DNA of 64,000 nt from an uncultured Clostridia bacterium (GCA_948466345.1 CAOKAC010000008.1:1-64000), one strand, 5' to 3'; counted from the stretch's first letter, positions 1 through 8,448 are shown. A program made the numbers and translations. The notes: generated by a model not told the origin, from the letters alone.

Positions 1-55
1 TTACCTTTATAACAAAGTTATAAACAAAAAAAATTACCTTTATAACAAAGTTATA
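1..55. repeat. Two direct copies of a 22-bp AT-rich repeat with internal dyad
   Basis: A 22-bp unit occurs identically at 1-22 and 34-55 (33-bp period, 11-bp A-rich spacer). Each copy contains the inverted repeat TATAAC-AAA-GTTATA. The first copy begins at the window edge, so the array may continue outside. It lies just 3' of the CBS-domain gene. It could be a weak terminator, a binding-site array or the end of a longer satellite; the sequence does not decide between these. Confidence 0.7.
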
Positions 56-136
56 TATCCAAAAAATACTATCAATACATATTTTGATATGAATTTTTGG
101 TGATAAAATAGGTTGCAAAGAAAAATTACACTTTTA

Positions 137-829
137 CTATCTTACTGCACGCAATACATCCCAAGGCGTAATCATTCCCATCAAAGGACTCTTTTCATCT
201 CCATTTACAGTAACAAATACTGCTGCAACACGGCGGCTGCCTGCTTCTTTCTTTTCAAATAATTTTTTTATTGTATAACAGGACGCATCTTTATCAACAA
301 AACAAAATTTTTCCATAATATGCTTTTCCGGAGGTAATATTGTCGCCATATCCTGTACTTTCAATCCTGCAGTAGGTATATCTGGTCGTGTTCTGGAAAA
401 AGCAAAAAGCGATCCAACACTAAATACACCTGTAAGATATCGTTTTTTATCTACGACGGGAATATGTGAAAATCCACGCTGCTCCATTACTGATAAAAGC
501 TCTGTAATCAATTCTTCCTCTTTAGCACAGTATAAATCATCTGTTAGTGTCGCAATTGCCAATGCTGCCGGTGGATGCTTTGCATATTCTAAAACTTCTT
601 CTAATGCTTTGATGGTAGAAGCTGCAGGGAATACAGGAGATTGTCCGTCAATCTTTCCATGATGAGATAACAAATTACGTACTTCACGAAACAAATTCAG
701 TTCCTCGCGCCACCGGCTTCCTTCATTTGCTCCAAAATGTTGAATAGACCCGGAACGCATCTGATATTTTGCTCCTAGTACTTCTTCCAAATCTCTATAT
801 AAATTCAAAAACCGCTCACTGTCATCCAT
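137..829 (-). CDS. HEPN-like N-terminal domain plus CBS pair protein
   Basis: A 230-residue cytoplasmic protein. Residues about 92-150 and 155-229 look like two CBS motifs (strand-helix units such as GFSHIPVVD and PLMGMITPWDVLRAV), which usually bind adenine nucleotides and regulate a partner. The helical N-terminal 85 residues contain FREVRNLLSHHG, with R51 and H56 forming an Rx4H motif of the kind seen in HEPN domains, some of which are RNases. Assigning HEPN is inference from this motif and the helical character. The gene stands alone and diverges from the DUF6514 gene across a 475-bp repeat-bearing region. The upstream GGAGG is rather far from the ATG. CBS is fairly sure; the biochemical role is unknown. 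Confidence 0.75.
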   Translation of the reverse strand: MDDSERFLNLYRDLEEVLGAKYQMRSGSIQHFGANEGSRWREELNLFREVRNLLSHHGKIDGQSPVFPAASTIKALEEVLEYAKHPPAALAIATLTDDLYCAKEEELITELLSVMEQRGFSHIPVVDKKRYLTGVFSVGSLFAFSRTRPDIPTAGLKVQDMATILPPEKHIMEKFCFVDKDASCYTIKKLFEKKEAGSRRVAAVFVTVNGDEKSPLMGMITPWDVLRAVR

Positions 830-852
830 AATTTCTTTTATCTGCCTCCATC

Positions 853-891
853 TTAATTAAATTATTTATTAAATTATTTTTATTTAATTAA
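853..891. promoter_or_regulatory. Inverted repeat upstream of the CBS gene, possible operator
   Basis: Arms TTAATTAAAT (853-862) and ATTTAATTAA (882-891) are perfect inverted copies separated by 19 bp of A/T, 24 bp upstream of the start codon. Position and symmetry fit an operator over the promoter. In such AT-rich DNA chance symmetry is possible. Confidence 0.35.
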
Positions 892-1012
892 AAAATATGT
901 TTTAATCTTCTATTTATGAAACATTATCTGCATAAAAACTACAGCAATTCGTATATCTTGTGTCTTTTCTTGTATCTAAAAACCAAGAAATACAACATAT
1001 AGACGATTTCGA

Positions 1013-1178
1013 ATGCTGACGAATAAAACAGTATTTTAAGGTTCTTTGTAAGATATTCTCGAAAACCCCTGTTTTTATGCGCCTTTTACGGTCATATGCT
1101 GACGAATAAAACAGTATTTTAAGGTTCTTTGTAAGATATTCTCGAAAACCCCTGTTTTTATGCGCCTTTTACGGTCAT
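1013..1178. repeat. 83-bp perfect tandem duplication
   Basis: The segments 1013-1095 and 1096-1178 read identically, and the first six bases of a third copy follow at 1179-1184. Each unit includes TGACGAA, TTCTCGAAAA and a run of CCCC followed by TGTTTTT. The array lies between the divergent CBS and DUF6514 genes and encodes nothing recognisable. No terminal inverted repeats or target duplication suggest a mobile element. Confidence 0.9.
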
Positions 1179-1189
1179 ATGCTGTCGAA
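1017..1189. promoter_or_regulatory. Three Spo0A-box-like heptamers in 83-bp register
   Basis: TGACGAA occurs at 1017-1023 and 1100-1106, and TGTCGAA at 1183-1189, exactly 83 bp apart. TGTCGAA is the established core of the Spo0A box (0A box, TGNCGAA). Binding is inferred only from the match and the regular spacing. The last box lies about 70 bp upstream of the predicted DUF6514 promoter. Confidence 0.35.
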
Positions 1190-1257
1190 AACAGTTGTAA
1201 ACTATGACATTTGTGCGAAAAATATCAAATGTTTCTTAATCTTCAAATTTATACCAT

Positions 1258-1266
1258 TGCTATAAT
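1258..1266 (+). promoter_or_regulatory. Extended -10 promoter for the DUF6514 gene
   Basis: TGCTATAAT is a perfect extended -10 element 38 bp upstream of the start codon. No good -35 is seen, which suits an activator-dependent or extended -10 promoter. Confidence 0.5.
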
Positions 1267-1304
1267 TTTGTTATCATATCGATTTTAAGGAAAGGACGGA
1301 CGGC

Positions 1305-1613
1305 ATGAAACACAAAAAACTTGAAGAAAATCTGCAAGAGGTAATTCGTACATCAATTAAAAGAGCTGCAGGGGATATAATTCTTTTATACCGTCTGACA
1401 CAGGAACCGGTACAGACTGAATTAACATCCCAGTCTCAATATTCTCTTACTGTCACAAAAGTAGATTGCGGCGGAACAAGACGGGAAGTACGATGTCTTC
1501 CGGATCTTACAAGAAATCGAATGGAAGCAGAACAAATTTATGAATTGATCAGCAGAGGTTTGGTAACGCCTTGCACATTAGATGAAGTGATTGATGACTT
1601 GTTTGCTATATAA
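1305..1613 (+). CDS. DUF6514-like small protein
   Basis: A 102-residue soluble protein preceded by a good ribosome binding site (AAGGAAAGGA). Its length and the central pattern YSLTVTK...GG...REVRCLPDLTRNRMEAEQIYELISRGLVTPCTLDEVIDDL resemble the small Clostridia family catalogued as DUF6514: a beta-sheet half followed by a helical tail. The family assignment is from memory of the pattern and is tentative; the function is not known. The gene has its own extended -10 promoter and a terminator directly after it, so it is probably monocistronic. The repeat array with Spo0A-like boxes upstream suggests growth-phase control, which is inference. Confidence 0.65.
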   Translation: MKHKKLEENLQEVIRTSIKRAAGDIILLYRLTQEPVQTELTSQSQYSLTVTKVDCGGTRREVRCLPDLTRNRMEAEQIYELISRGLVTPCTLDEVIDDLFAI

Positions 1614-1626
1614 AAATAAAACCTTG

Positions 1627-1656
1627 CCAGTACCGGCTACTTGCTGGTACTTTTTT
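1627..1656. terminator. Bidirectional terminator between DUF6514 gene and sfsA
   Basis: Stem AGTACCGGC / GCTGGTACT (one G-U pair) followed by TTTTTT on the plus strand, between two convergent genes. Confidence 0.8.
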
Positions 1657-1669
1657 CTGTGTTTACTTT

Positions 1670-2341
1670 TCACAGTCGAATTTCTACTGCGCTGCCAATT
1701 TCCATTGTATTGTCTGTAATATGACAATCTCTGGCCCAAAGTGTCACGCCTGCTGCTGCAGCTTCTACCAGGGCATCTGCAAAAATAGGATCTGTCCGAC
1801 GATTTGGAGTAAAATAGGATACGCCTTCCATTTGAATTACAAAAAGGACATATGTCTTGTATCCCTGCATTGCAAGCCGGGTCAATGTACGCAAGTGCTT
1901 CGTTCCCCGCAATGTAGGCGCATCAGGAAACATAGCCACCCCATCTTCTTCCAGTGTAACCCCTTTTACTTCTAAATATACTGGTCCATCCCTTGTCTCT
2001 ATGCAAAAATCTAGACGGGAATCTTCTATTTTATATTCCGGACAAATCGCTCCTTTTGGAAATACGGTAGGTAAAAATTCCGCAGTAGCTTGGTTGGGTG
2101 CCTGTGCATCTATATTGATCAGGCGGTCGCCTTTTTTTACTGCTACCAGATCAAAGGCTGTTTTTCGTGCTGGATTTTTTGCAGCGCTCAGTATCACGTG
2201 GGTACCAGGAATCAATAACTCCCGACATCGACCAGTATTTTTCACATGACAAATTTGCTCTTTTCCATTCATTTCTACTAATGCAATAAACCGATTGGGG
2301 CGGGAAAGAAATTTGCCATGCATGATGGTTTTGTATTGCAT
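1670..2341 (-). CDS. sfsA: SfsA family DNA/RNA-binding nuclease-like protein
   Basis: A 223-residue protein matching SfsA along its whole length: an N-terminal OB-like part (FIALVEMNGKEQICHVKNTGRCRELLIPG) and a C-terminal restriction-nuclease-like part with the conserved stretches PEYKIEDSRLDFCIE and YLEVKGVTLEEDGVAMFPDAPT, which hold the acidic and Lys residues of a PD-(D/E)xK fold. Family members were first described as sugar fermentation stimulation proteins and bind DNA; the cellular role in Clostridia is unclear. It follows ygiQ by 52 bp on the same strand, so co-transcription is plausible, and it ends at the shared terminator. Confidence 0.92.
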   Translation of the reverse strand: MQYKTIMHGKFLSRPNRFIALVEMNGKEQICHVKNTGRCRELLIPGTHVILSAAKNPARKTAFDLVAVKKGDRLINIDAQAPNQATAEFLPTVFPKGAICPEYKIEDSRLDFCIETRDGPVYLEVKGVTLEEDGVAMFPDAPTLRGTKHLRTLTRLAMQGYKTYVLFVIQMEGVSYFTPNRRTDPIFADALVEAAAAGVTLWARDCHITDNTMEIGSAVEIRL

Positions 2342-2393
2342 AGGATTGCAGTTTCCTTTCTATTATAAAACCTGTACAAGCCTTAAAACAGAA

Positions 2394-4307
2394 CTACCGT
2401 CTGCCTTTTTTTCGTCTCTGACGAGTATTCGCACCAGCGGCAGGACGGCTTTTTCCATTTCGAGATATCTGCCCTTTTTTTGCTTCTGCTTCTTTTTTCT
2501 TTCCCTTCTGTGCAGGACGAATCAAACAGTCCGGACCAAAACCAATTAAATCTTCTCTGCCGCAACGATGCAGTGCTTCCATTACCAGCCGCCGATTCTC
2601 CGGCCGCCAATATTGCAGCAAAGCTCGCTGCAGCTGTTTTTCTTTATAATCTGTGGCTGTATACACAGTCTTTCCCGTAAGAGGATCGATTCCTGTGTAA
2701 TACATTACAGTAGAAGCAGTTCCTGGGGTAGGATAAAAGTCCTGCACTTGCTCAGGGGACAGCCCAATTCGCTTGATATAAAGTGCCAATTCTACCGCAT
2801 CGGACAGACGACTGCCAGGATGGCTGGACATAAGGTAAGGCACCAAATATTGTTCCTTTCCGGCCTTCTCTGTTGTTTTAAAAAATTTCTCTCTAAATGC
2901 ATCATATACGGCAATATCCGGCTTACCCATGCAGCGCAGCACATAGGGAGAGCAGTGTTCCGGCGCTACTTTTAGCTGCCCGCTCACATGATCCCGTACC
3001 AGTTTTTCAAAAAAAGCATCGTTTGTGTCCTGCAGCATATAGTCAAACCGAATGCCGCTGCGGATAAATACCTTTTTTACACCGGGAACCTTTTCCACAG
3101 CCTGCAGCAATTCTATGTATTCCTTATGGTCCGCATCCAAATGCTTACAGGGAGTAGGTACCAAACACCGTTTTCCTTGGCATACCCCACGTTTCAGCTG
3201 CTGCTGACAAGAAGGATGACGAAAATTTGCCGTTGGTCCGCCTACATCGTGAATATATCCTTTAAAGTCCGACATGGCGGCAATGATTTCTGCCTCCCGG
3301 ACAACGCTTTCAATACTTCTGCTGCGCACACTCCGGCCCTGGTGAAACGCAAGGGCGCAAAAATTACAGCCGCCAAAACATCCGCGGTTGTGGGTGATAG
3401 AAAATTTCACTTCGGAAATAGCAGGCACGCCGCCATCCTTGTCATACATGGGATGGACCGCCCGCATATAAGGCAGGGCGTACACTCGGTCCAGCTCTTC
3501 CCGCTCCAGAGGCGGCATAGGAGGATTCTGCACCAACATTCGTTCTCCGTAGTATTCGGTAATAGCACGGCCACTGATGGCATCATTATTCTTATATTGT
3601 ATCGCAAAAGCTTTCGCATAAGCCGCTTTATCTGTTTTTAACTGATCATAATCAAAAACTTCTTCTACTTTAGGGTAGTGGATTGCATCCTCTTTTTTGC
3701 ATAAATAAGCAGTACCGCGAACGTCTCGAATTTTCTTTACCGGTATGCCTTTGTCCAGCAACTGCGCAATCCGTAGAATGGATTTTTCACCCATTCCATA
3801 GGAAAGAATATCCGCCCGGCTGTCCACCAATATACTGCGGCGTACACGGTTATCCCAATAATCATAATGGGCAAACCGACGCAAAGATGCCTCCAGCCCA
3901 CCAATAATAATCGGCACGTCTCCATACGCTTCCCGAATCCGGTTACAGTATACGATTACTGCTCTGTCCGGACGGTATCCTGCCTGCCCGCCAGGGGAAT
4001 AATAATCCGTGGTGCGTTTTTTCTTTGCCGCTGTATAATGGCACACCATGGAATCGATATTCCCGCTGGAAACCAAAAACCCCAGCCGGGGGCGGCCAAA
4101 GGTTTTCATTGCCTGGCAGCTTTTGTAATCCGGCTGGGGCAGCATTGCCACCACAAAACCAGCGTCTTCCAGAACCCGCCCAATAATTGCGGCACCAAAA
4201 GACGGATGGTCCACGTATGCGTCACCACATACATATACAAAATCCGGCACATCCTGACCAGCTGCACGCACCTCATCTGGGGTAACCGGTAAAAATTTCT
4301 TTTCCAT
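2394..4307 (-). CDS. ygiQ: YgiQ family radical SAM protein
   Basis: About 637 residues, the usual length for the YgiQ (UPF0313) family. The N-terminal half resembles a cobalamin-binding-like region ([36 protein letters not shown]). The radical SAM cluster motif CFGGCNFCA lies near the middle, followed by [11 protein letters not shown] and the Cys-rich stretch around [15 protein letters not shown]. The C-terminus is a basic disordered tail. The substrate is unknown; annotations vary. I chose the internal ATG at 4307 because a GAAGGAAAAG ribosome binding site sits just upstream, whereas an upstream ATG at 4343 has none. Same strand as gtrA and sfsA. Confidence 0.92.
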   Translation of the reverse strand: MEKKFLPVTPDEVRAAGQDVPDFVYVCGDAYVDHPSFGAAIIGRVLEDAGFVVAMLPQPDYKSCQAMKTFGRPRLGFLVSSGNIDSMVCHYTAAKKKRTTDYYSPGGQAGYRPDRAVIVYCNRIREAYGDVPIIIGGLEASLRRFAHYDYWDNRVRRSILVDSRADILSYGMGEKSILRIAQLLDKGIPVKKIRDVRGTAYLCKKEDAIHYPKVEEVFDYDQLKTDKAAYAKAFAIQYKNNDAISGRAITEYYGERMLVQNPPMPPLEREELDRVYALPYMRAVHPMYDKDGGVPAISEVKFSITHNRGCFGGCNFCALAFHQGRSVRSRSIESVVREAEIIAAMSDFKGYIHDVGGPTANFRHPSCQQQLKRGVCQGKRCLVPTPCKHLDADHKEYIELLQAVEKVPGVKKVFIRSGIRFDYMLQDTNDAFFEKLVRDHVSGQLKVAPEHCSPYVLRCMGKPDIAVYDAFREKFFKTTEKAGKEQYLVPYLMSSHPGSRLSDAVELALYIKRIGLSPEQVQDFYPTPGTASTVMYYTGIDPLTGKTVYTATDYKEKQLQRALLQYWRPENRRLVMEALHRCGREDLIGFGPDCLIRPAQKGKKKEAEAKKGQISRNGKSRPAAGANTRQRRKKGRR

Positions 4308-4382
4308 ATTTTTCTTTTCCTTCAATAAAAAGCCTATGCCCATTATAAGGTGCTTCGGCGGTGCATGAACACTTACTTTGCC

Positions 4383-4817
4383 TTACATTTCCTGTGTTGT
4401 CGCAGTCGAATCCTGTTTCTTTTCAAAAACAAACACCCGGCTGACAACATAGTTTAAAATTGTAACGATTACCAGTACAGGCAGGCGGACCACATTTTCA
4501 TTCCAATGGGCCAATTCCACCAGAATTGCCAGACATACTGTCTGTACGCCAAAGGAGAAAAGACGGCCGGAAATAAATTTAGCCAATTCTGCCAACATGG
4601 TCATTCCCCGTGCCCGGCTGACAAACACATACCGTTTGTTGGTAACATACGCAAACAAAACAGCAGCGATCCAACTGATTGTCTGCGCCACCAAATAATG
4701 GACAGAGAACAAATTATATAATATATAGTATACAGCCAGGTCAATGACCGTAGTCAGACCGCCAAACAGTGTATACAATAATAACTGACGATATTTCAAA
4801 AATAGCCGTTTCAGCAT
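4383..4817 (-). CDS. GtrA family membrane protein
   Basis: 144 residues with four predicted membrane helices (roughly 12-32, 38-58, 78-98 and 108-128) and the conserved segment YVTNKRYVFVSR between helices 2 and 3, typical of GtrA-like proteins. These are thought to move lipid-linked sugars (such as undecaprenyl-phosphate glucose) or assist cell-surface polysaccharide synthesis. No glycosyltransferase partner is next to it, so its role here is open. The ribosome binding site is weak. A small GC-rich hairpin (TTCCCC/GGGGAA) lies between it and rnmV upstream. Confidence 0.85.
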   Translation of the reverse strand: MLKRLFLKYRQLLLYTLFGGLTTVIDLAVYYILYNLFSVHYLVAQTISWIAAVLFAYVTNKRYVFVSRARGMTMLAELAKFISGRLFSFGVQTVCLAILVELAHWNENVVRLPVLVIVTILNYVVSRVFVFEKKQDSTATTQEM

Positions 4818-4897
4818 CCAAGCTTCACCGTTCCCCGCCAGGGGAATCCTTTCTTATTTTCGGTGGGTATTTGTATTGTGCGCAGGGCGCGATGGGA

Positions 4898-5491
4898 TTA
4901 TCCTTTCTGAATCGACGCAATCTGCGCCTGGTATTCTGTCCGGTCCAGCAGCATATTCACCGCTGCCAGCAGTGCGGTAGGCGTCATATCCTTTGGGAGA
5001 GACAGACGCGCGCACAAGGTGTTCCGCATTGCAGCGCTGCCTTCCCGTCCTGTAAGTCCGTCTGCAAAAAAATCTGCTTTCGTGATAGGAGACGCGTTCC
5101 TGTTGGAAACTCCATGCCGACTGATAAATTTTTCAAATATCTGCCGCAAAAGCGCCGGCTCCATTCCCTCCACCCCCAGCGTTCCCGCCTTGGAGGGAGC
5201 TTTTTTACGTTTTTCTTTCCCAGCAATTTGGGGAATATACAGATGATAAATTTTATCCGACGGAATAAAAGACTGGATGTGAGAGCGAATCATTTTTCCC
5301 GCTCCATCGCTGTCCGTCAAAATAATAATCCCGTTTTTCGACAAAGTTCGAAGCAGGGCCCGTTTTTCCCGATTATTGAACACACCAAATCCCTGGGTAG
5401 TCAAAATCGTGGCGTCGATTACAGAAGAAAGTTTGATCTGATCATATTTGCCCTCTACCACAACTGGCAAAGAAATCGGAATTTTATCCAT
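4898..5491 (-). CDS. rnmV: Ribonuclease M5-like TOPRIM protein
   Basis: 197 residues. The TOPRIM domain fills the first ~110: VVEGKYDQIKL supplies the catalytic Glu and LTDSDGAGKMIR the DxD metal site. The remainder matches the DUF4093 tail typical of RNase M5 in Clostridia. RNase M5 matures 5S rRNA together with ribosomal protein L18. The start overlaps the end of holA by 8 bp, suggesting translational coupling. The usual Bacillus neighbour ksgA is absent. The closest alternative is a stand-alone DnaG-like primase domain, which the Clostridial tail makes unlikely. Confidence 0.88.
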   Translation of the reverse strand: MDKIPISLPVVVEGKYDQIKLSSVIDATILTTQGFGVFNNREKRALLRTLSKNGIIILTDSDGAGKMIRSHIQSFIPSDKIYHLYIPQIAGKEKRKKAPSKAGTLGVEGMEPALLRQIFEKFISRHGVSNRNASPITKADFFADGLTGREGSAAMRNTLCARLSLPKDMTPTALLAAVNMLLDRTEYQAQIASIQKG

Positions 5492-6539
5492 GCTTTACCC
5501 CTCCTGTCTTTTTAGAGGGAATGGTACAAATAACTCGCTCCAAAGCAATATAATCCAATTTTGTGCTTTTCAGCAGCACATCCGCTTCCCGGCAGCGGCC
5601 GGCGGCAGCGGCAAGGCGGGCGGGTTCCATCCCCCGTACTGCGGACAAATACAGACCCGCGCGGTAAGTATGCATTTTCAAAGCGGCAGCAATTCCCGCC
5701 TGATCATATCCCGCACCGGCAAGCCGGCTGACCGCCAGCATATCACAAATCGCTTTTGACACAGAAGCAAGAGCTGTTACAGCGCTGATTTGATTTTTTT
5801 TATAATAAGAAAGTACAGACAAAGCACGGCCCCTGTCTCCGTCCAGCACGGCATTTGCCAGTGCAAAGGCGTCCTCTTCCCCAGCGGTGCAGGTAACCAG
5901 CTCGACCTGATCCGAGCCGATTTCCGACAGTCCGCCCGCACCGGCATAAGCAGCAAGCTTGTCCAGTTCTCCGGACAGAATATACATATCCCGACCACAC
6001 CGGCAAAGCATGGCGTCTGCCGCATCCCCCCGCAAAAAAACGCCTGCACGTGACAGACGGCGGCTCATCCATTTTTTCAGTTCTCCGGGAGGGTAAGCAG
6101 ATAGATCCACCATCGTACAAACTGCTTCCAGCTTCTTATACAGGGCAGACGGCTTTCCTCGCCCGGGTTTACCCGGATCAAAGCCACCGGCAGGAGGCGT
6201 CACCAGACAAACGGTGCTGGCAGGATCCACCTTCCCAAGTATTTCCACAAGCTGCTTTTGCCCGGCAGCTCCAAGAGAACCAATCCCTCCCCGATACTGA
6301 ATAAACACCCGCTCACCCATAAGCGGCAGGGCCAGAACGGCCTCTTCCAGTACATCTAAATCTGGAGCGTCCGTTCCCATTATATAACTGTCAAAGGCTG
6401 CCTGCGTCTCATCCTCCGACAGCGTCAGCGTTTGGGCACGGCCAACATAAAACCGCTTTAGATAATCCTCCTCGCCGTATAGAAGATACACGCCGGCCAG
6501 TCCATTTTTCATTTCCCGCCGAAACGCTGCTTCCGTCAC
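5484..6539 (-). CDS. holA: DNA polymerase III subunit delta
   Basis: 351 residues, normal for HolA. Recognisable stretches are GVYLLYGEEDYLKRFYV at the N-terminus (AAA+-like domain I), VFIQYRGG, and the helical region SLSYYKKNQISAVTALAS-like towards the C-terminus. Delta is the clamp-loader wrench that opens the DnaN ring. It sits between the DUF1934 gene (24 bp upstream) and rnmV (8 bp overlap), forming a compact operon. Confidence 0.93.
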   Translation of the reverse strand: MTEAAFRREMKNGLAGVYLLYGEEDYLKRFYVGRAQTLTLSEDETQAAFDSYIMGTDAPDLDVLEEAVLALPLMGERVFIQYRGGIGSLGAAGQKQLVEILGKVDPASTVCLVTPPAGGFDPGKPGRGKPSALYKKLEAVCTMVDLSAYPPGELKKWMSRRLSRAGVFLRGDAADAMLCRCGRDMYILSGELDKLAAYAGAGGLSEIGSDQVELVTCTAGEEDAFALANAVLDGDRGRALSVLSYYKKNQISAVTALASVSKAICDMLAVSRLAGAGYDQAGIAAALKMHTYRAGLYLSAVRGMEPARLAAAAGRCREADVLLKSTKLDYIALERVICTIPSKKTGGVKHG

Positions 6540-6563
6540 GCACGCCGCCCCCTTCTCTTTTTC

Positions 6564-7175
6564 TTATCTTCGTTCCGGTTTTACCCGAATCGTCATCTTC
6601 GTCCGCTGGGTAATCATCCCGCGCAGTTCTACCGCATAGTCCAACACCAGAACGCCGCCGGCAGGGCCGATCCGATTTTCAACTTTTTTTCCGATTACAC
6701 ACATATCTACCTGTCCGTAGGGGGTATGATATGTGCTATACTGCCGCGCGCCCTGTTCCACAGTAAAAACCGTGCGCATGTCACCGCTTCGGCTTACGGT
6801 GACAGGACTGCACACCGCTTCCGAAAAAGTAAGGCATACCTGTGTAGGAACGGAGGCATCCACCCCTTCTTCCCCATCCAGTTCTTCCTGATAGGCCAAC
6901 TGCAGCAATTCTCCCTGTCGGGAAAGCTCTCCTCGGCTGACCAAAGTATACATACCTGTCCCTTCTTCATTGCAAAAATCTCCAGGCATCTGTGTATCCA
7001 AAAATGCTTCATCCTCCTGCAGATATCCATTCTCGTTCCCCTGTGCAGGCGCGATAGGAGATCCAAAAAGATTTGCGTCTTCCAGTTCCCGCTGCAGGCT
7101 TTCGATTTGAATAACAACCGGAGTTCCATTCATATTTTCTACATTTTTCTTGCTTTCGTATTCAAAGATTGGCAA
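6564..7175 (-). CDS. DUF1934 (YwiB-like) beta-barrel protein
   Basis: 203 residues. The C-terminal half (YTLVSRGELSRQGELLQLAYQEELDG ... VCLTFSEAVCSPVTVSRSGD ... LDYAVELRGMITQRTKMTIRVKPE) follows the DUF1934/YwiB calycin-like pattern. The N-terminal half carries an acidic insert (about residues 30-65) not usual in the short Bacillus protein. Function is unknown. I use the TTG at 7175 because GGAGGG lies at the right spacing; an ATG 14 codons later has no ribosome binding site but would give a more typical N-terminus. First gene of the holA operon. Confidence 0.75.
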   Translation of the reverse strand: MPIFEYESKKNVENMNGTPVVIQIESLQRELEDANLFGSPIAPAQGNENGYLQEDEAFLDTQMPGDFCNEEGTGMYTLVSRGELSRQGELLQLAYQEELDGEEGVDASVPTQVCLTFSEAVCSPVTVSRSGDMRTVFTVEQGARQYSTYHTPYGQVDMCVIGKKVENRIGPAGGVLVLDYAVELRGMITQRTKMTIRVKPERR

Positions 7176-7220
7176 TGCTCCCTCCGCCTTTCTCCTGTTC
7201 CATAATAATACAAACTTATG

Positions 7221-7244
7221 ACAACCGGAGACGTCTCCGGTTGT
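7221..7244. repeat. 24-bp perfect palindrome
   Basis: The 24 bases are their own reverse complement (centre ACGT, arms ending ACAACC/GGTTGT). It lies 46 bp upstream of the DUF1934 start, where a promoter should be, and is followed by TTTATT on the plus strand. It could be an operator or a terminator for plus-strand transcription. Confidence 0.6.
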
Positions 7245-7250
7245 TTATTC

Positions 7251-7357
7251 AAAATGGAAAAGCGAAGGCCATACTATACCATTCTCTGCGATCCCTTTTT
7301 ACAAATTCATAAGGTATGGCGAACAGCTCGCCATGCTGCCAAACGCTTTTCCATTTT
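7251..7357. repeat. 107-bp nested inverted-repeat element, possible MITE-like unit
   Basis: Perfect 14-bp ends AAAATGGAAAAGCG (7251-7264) and CGCTTTTCCATTTT (7344-7357) enclose a second pair GCCATAC (7268-7274) / GTATGGC (7314-7320) and a hairpin ATGGCGA-acagc-TCGCCAT (7316-7334). No ORF of substance. The geometry is like a small non-autonomous palindromic element; copy number in the genome cannot be seen here. Confidence 0.5.
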
Positions 7358-7540
7358 AGCCGTAATTCTCCAATTTGCGCGGGAAAAAATCTTCCCGCTA
7401 TCGCGCAATATCTTATATATTTACTTTCTATTAGGATACCACATTTTTCTCTCTTTTGCAAGAAAATCAGTCAATATACTTAAAATTCCCTTTTGGTTAA
7501 AAGAGGTGCCAACATAAATAACCCCTCATTAAAGGAGAGT
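7358..7540. other. AT-rich stretch without a recognised gene
   Basis: Open frames cross this stretch on both strands, but they lack ribosome binding sites or family resemblance. I see no coding signal. Confidence 0.5.
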
Positions 7541-7581
7541 ATAAAAAATCTCCTAAGCATCACAAATCGGATGCTTAGGAG
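7541..7581 (-). terminator. Terminator of the proB-proA-isomerase operon
   Basis: Arms CTCCTAAGCAT (7550-7560) and ATGCTTAGGAG (7571-7581). Read on the minus strand the stem is followed by ATTTTTTAT. It lies 20 bp after the stop codon. Confidence 0.85.
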
Positions 7582-7601
7582 GAAAATTTTCCACTTTACA
7601 C

Positions 7602-8432
7602 TTACGGAAAATAAGGGGTTTCCGGAGATGTATAACCATCGGGCATAATATAGGGACGGATATACTGAATGGTAAAATCAACAGCCCAACTGCCCTTTTC
7701 TTCCTTCCAGTATTCCGAATGGGGTTCGATGGACAGCATCCCGTCATATCCTTTGGTATACAGCATATCCATCACCGCGCCCCAGTTGGTTTGATCCAGC
7801 CCTGCCGGCGGATCGTCATACCGTTCGCCGTCTATGTACAGGGACCCTTTGATATGAAAATGGAGAATTTTGTGGCCCCAATCCCGCAGTTCCCGGAGGT
7901 AGTTGCGGTCGCCGCCGTGGGCAAAGCAGTGCGACACATCGTATTTAATACCCAGCTCCGGCAGGGCGCCTAACACAATTTCCCATGCCTTATCGTCGTA
8001 AACAAAATTGTTCCAGCCGCAGTTATACACGGCAATTTTCACGCCTCTAGGCCGCGCATAGTCCAGCAGCTTTCCAAAATATTCGATAGCCCGCTGACAG
8101 TTTTCGTAATAGGACAGCGCTTCCACCCGGTTGCAGCCGCAGTTGAACACAGGACAGCCTATAATGGATGCAGCCTCAATAATATCCAAATCCTCCTGCA
8201 GCGCTTTTTCGATGATATTTCCTTCTTCATCCAGGCGGGTGGCGCCCCAGCGGCCCGTGGATCCAACCGGGATCCCGTATTTTTCGCTGAGTGCTTTGAG
8301 CTCCGGCGCCTTTTCCAAAAACGCCTTACTGTCGCTGTAGTAGTTCACGCAAAATTCTATGGCCTCCAGGCCTTTGCTCCGTACGTATTGGAACCCCGCT
8401 TCGCTCCAATCGTTGATGATACCAAGTTTCAT
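7602..8432 (-). CDS. Sugar phosphate isomerase/epimerase-like TIM barrel
   Basis: 276 residues of the xylose-isomerase-like / AP endonuclease 2 superfamily. Metal-site motifs are visible: FNCGCNRVEAL, KIAVYNCGWNNFVYDD, GIKYDVSHCFAHGGD, ILHFHIKGSLYIDGERYDDPPAG and GMLSIEPHSEYW, which supply the Glu, Asp and His ligands along the barrel. Such proteins isomerise or epimerise sugars or inositol derivatives; the substrate cannot be read here. It follows proA by 16 bp, so it appears to share the proline operon, an odd partnership without an obvious pathway link. Confidence 0.85.
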   Translation of the reverse strand: MKLGIINDWSEAGFQYVRSKGLEAIEFCVNYYSDSKAFLEKAPELKALSEKYGIPVGSTGRWGATRLDEEGNIIEKALQEDLDIIEAASIIGCPVFNCGCNRVEALSYYENCQRAIEYFGKLLDYARPRGVKIAVYNCGWNNFVYDDKAWEIVLGALPELGIKYDVSHCFAHGGDRNYLRELRDWGHKILHFHIKGSLYIDGERYDDPPAGLDQTNWGAVMDMLYTKGYDGMLSIEPHSEYWKEEKGSWAVDFTIQYIRPYIMPDGYTSPETPYFP

Positions 8433-8448
8433 ATATGCCTCCTAAATA

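Noticed and set aside
1..829. Type III toxin-antitoxin system (repeat RNA plus RNase toxin)
   Set aside because: The short repeats lie downstream of the HEPN-like gene, not upstream before a terminator, and the protein is not ToxN-like.
1013..1178. CRISPR array
   Set aside because: The units are directly adjacent 83-bp copies with no unique spacers and no cas genes are nearby.
7218..7517. 99-codon plus-strand frame in the gap before the isomerase terminator
   Set aside because: It begins inside the 24-bp palindrome, lacks a ribosome binding site and crosses inverted repeats.
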